Shown here: positions 6,674 to 8,126 of the stretch, piece after piece
Numbering within the stretch: the first letter of the stretch is position 1
Layout of the letters: each line of letters opens with the position of its first letter
DNA from: Promethearchaeota archaeon
GTDB taxonomy: Archaea; Asgardarchaeota; Lokiarchaeia; Sigynarchaeales; SOKP01
DNA: 8,126 nucleotides
Direction: 5' to 3'
Assembly: GCA_019057775.1 (NCBI GenBank)
Contig: JAHLWT010000181.1
Coordinates: forward strand, 1-8,126
The notes under the pieces: model-generated
Databases searched by the model: none
What the model saw: only the letters and a program-made list of their open reading frames with translations
Told to the model about the DNA's origin: nothing
Program-made: the position numbers and the translations under genes

Positions 6674-7873
6674 ATGAAAGGAAATGCGATTGTAGGGCAA
6701 TTTGGTGGACCTACCTCAGTAATTAATTCTAGTCTTTGTGGCCTTATTCAAGAGGTTCTTAAATCAGAAAAAATCGAAAGTGTTCTTGGTATGAGATTTG
6801 GAATTAAAGGATTTATGAAAGATGAGATTTGTGACTTGGGGAAAGAAGCACCTCAAGTAATTGAAGGGTTACGTCGAACTCCTTCCTCTGCTTTGGGCTC
6901 CTGTAGATATATATTAAAAGATGAAGATTTCCCCATTATAATGAAACAACTTAAAAAGTATGATATCCGTTATTTTTTTCTTATTGGTGGCAATGGTTCA
7001 ATGGATACTATTCGGAGAATAGAAAAATACTGCAGCGAAAATAATTATAAATTAAATGGAATTGGAATTCCTAAGACAGTGGATAATGATCTTTGCGGGA
7101 CTGACCATGCACCAGGATTTCCCTCTGCGGCGAGATATGTTTGTCTTTCAGTCCAGCAAGCTGGCCAACTTGCACGAGATATGCAGCAAGTTGATAAATA
7201 TGTTATTTTGCAAACTGTTGGCAGAGATACCGGATGGCTGGCTGCGTCAGCAGCATTGGCTAAAAAAAGAGAGTCCGATGCTCCTCATCTTATTTATATA
7301 CCTGAAAGACCTTTATCCAGAAAAAGATTTATATCGGATGTTACAGAATGTATTAAAAAAAATGGATGGGTCTCTATAATATGTGGTGAAGGTATCCTTT
7401 GGAAGGACGGGACTCCTGTGGCAAGCCTCCAGGTACAGGATAATTTTTCCAATATTGAATTTGGTGCAATGGGTGGGGGGAGTGCAGCATTAAATTTACA
7501 TAAAATAATTAACCAAGAAACCAAATATAGAGGGGAATTTCAAATAACCGAATCTCTTTCTATGTGTGCTATAGATAGAGCAAGTAGGGTTGACTTTCAA
7601 GAAGCGTATGATTGTGGAGTGAAGGCTATACAATTAGCTGAAGAAGGCGCTTCAGGCATTATGATTTCAATCCATCGAGTCAGTTCTTCTCCCTACAAAG
7701 TTGAATTAAAAACTGTTTCTCTTGATGAAGTTGCTTTACATATAAAACCGATGGATGATAAATATATAAATGCTCAAGGAAATTTTGTAACTGACGAATA
7801 TATAAAATACATCAAACCATTAGTTGAAGAACTCCCCAGCTATAGTGAATTAAATTTTATAAAAAATAAATAA
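6674..7873 (+). CDS. Phosphofructokinase-family enzyme (PfkA superfamily, donor ATP or PPi uncertain)
   Basis: This 399-aa cytoplasmic enzyme would transfer phosphate from ATP or PPi to fructose 6-phosphate or a related sugar phosphate. It begins with the nucleotide/PPi loop GQFGGPTSVINSS (Gly11-Gly12). It has LIGGNGSMDT (Gly105-Thr112), GIPKTVDNDL with the catalytic Asp137 and Asp139, TVGRDTGW (Arg184), CGEG, and the C-terminal EFQITESL with SRVDFQEAYDCG. The length exceeds the classical 320-aa bacterial ATP enzyme and fits the longer mixed or PPi-type clades. Donor signals conflict. Lys134 in PKTVDND is PPi-like (E. coli has Gly in PGTIDND). Gly108 in GGNGS is ATP-like (PPi enzymes usually have Asp). 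Asn107 replaces the usual Asp that helps hold magnesium. The QR of the substrate loop in classical enzymes is Gln290-Ile291 here. It may act on another sugar phosphate. It follows the hydrolase after 112 bases and precedes the SIS gene by 27. Confidence 0.88.
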   Translation: MKGNAIVGQFGGPTSVINSSLCGLIQEVLKSEKIESVLGMRFGIKGFMKDEICDLGKEAPQVIEGLRRTPSSALGSCRYILKDEDFPIIMKQLKKYDIRYFFLIGGNGSMDTIRRIEKYCSENNYKLNGIGIPKTVDNDLCGTDHAPGFPSAARYVCLSVQQAGQLARDMQQVDKYVILQTVGRDTGWLAASAALAKKRESDAPHLIYIPERPLSRKRFISDVTECIKKNGWVSIICGEGILWKDGTPVASLQVQDNFSNIEFGAMGGGSAALNLHKIINQETKYRGEFQITESLSMCAIDRASRVDFQEAYDCGVKAIQLAEEGASGIMISIHRVSSSPYKVELKTVSLDEVALHIKPMDDKYINAQGNFVTDEYIKYIKPLVEELPSYSELNFIKNK

Positions 7874-7888
7874 TCGTTATTTAGTAAT

Positions 7889-7893
7889 AGGAG
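7889..7893 (+). promoter_or_regulatory. Ribosome binding site of the SIS-domain gene
   Basis: AGGAG lies seven bases before the ATG at 7901 and supports the partial gene that runs off the window. Confidence 0.75.
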
Positions 7894-7900
7894 ATTATAG

Positions 7901-8126
7901 ATGAATTTACAGGACAATAAATATAATAAATTTTTTTTGATCAAAGAGATGTTAGAGACAGGTGAAATAATTAAGCGTCTTGATGTTAGAAAGATATTAT
8001 CTTATGAGGAAGAAGTAAAAAAAGAAAGGATATTTATTACTGGTGAAGGTTCATCCCGTATTTTTCCGGCAAAGAAGATTATGTATGAAGCCCGAAAGAA
8101 AGGTTATAAAGAAGATTTTTATACAG
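7901..8126 (+). CDS. SIS-domain phosphosugar isomerase/deaminase-like protein, 5' part only
   Basis: The first 75 codons of a gene truncated by the window edge are visible. The start is ATG with AGGAG seven bases upstream and a 27-base gap after the PFK-like stop. The N-terminal helix KEMLETGEIIKRLDVRK (about 15-31) and the strand-loop IFITGEGSSRIFPAKK (44-59, with Gly48, Gly50, Ser51-Ser52 and Arg53) match the opening of SIS-fold proteins. In these the Ser-rich loop after the first strand grips the phosphate of a sugar phosphate. Family members include glucosamine-6-phosphate deaminase/isomerase types, the isomerase half of GlmS, and AgaS-like ketose/aldose isomerases. Which activity applies cannot be told because the second half, including any catalytic Glu or His, is missing. 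In this position it would convert a sugar phosphate into the substrate of the PFK-like enzyme (inference). It could also be an N-terminal module of a two-SIS protein of about 330-390 aa. Confidence 0.8.
   Translation, partial: MNLQDNKYNKFFLIKEMLETGEIIKRLDVRKILSYEEEVKKERIFITGEGSSRIFPAKKIMYEARKKGYKEDFYT

Noticed and set aside
7056..7379. 107-aa plus-strand open frame inside the PFK-like gene
   Set aside because: It lies entirely within a well-supported gene in another frame, and its translation shows no recognisable motif.

Overview
The window is an AT-rich (roughly one third G+C), tightly packed bacterial segment. Every gene is on the plus strand, in the order solute-binding lipoprotein, fused double permease, ABC ATPase, GH63-like glycoside hydrolase, phosphofructokinase-family enzyme and, cut by the right edge, a SIS-domain phosphosugar protein. 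Arginine is mostly AGA and isoleucine ATA is common. Together with a lipoprotein binding protein, this would suit a Thermotogae, Atribacterota, Dictyoglomus or clostridial-like host, but the sequence alone does not fix the taxon. There are no RNA genes, transposons, CRISPR arrays or other mobile elements that I can support.

Positions 1-50 are leader with a strong ribosome binding site. 51-1037 encodes the binding protein and is followed by a hairpin plus T-rich tract (1048-1090), probably a leaky terminator. 1145-3202 is a 685-aa permease with two MetI-type halves and a large N-terminal extracytoplasmic insert. 3192-4244 is the ATPase, whose start overlaps the permease stop. 4258-6561 is a cytoplasmic GH63-like hydrolase. 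The 112-base gap 6562-6673 holds a short perfect palindrome. 6674-7873 is the PFK-family enzyme, and the SIS protein begins at 7901.

The transporter belongs to the 'Fe(III)/AfuABC/2-aminoethylphosphonate' branch of ABC importers, so automatic annotation would probably call it an iron transporter. The context argues against iron. The binding protein lacks the tandem tyrosine of ferric-binding FbpA, and the genes behind it are for carbohydrate and sugar-phosphate metabolism. The known precedent is Actinobacillus AfuABC, once annotated as ferric and later shown to carry hexose phosphates, which also has a fused permease of about this size. My working model is an operon for uptake of an anionic or phosphorylated sugar or glycoside (for example a sugar phosphate, phospho-disaccharide or glycosylglycerate). 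The intracellular GH63-like enzyme would hydrolyse it, the SIS protein isomerise or deaminate the product, and the PFK-like enzyme phosphorylate it. No free-sugar kinase is present in the window, which fits a substrate that arrives already phosphorylated. The substrate is inference. The family assignments are well supported.
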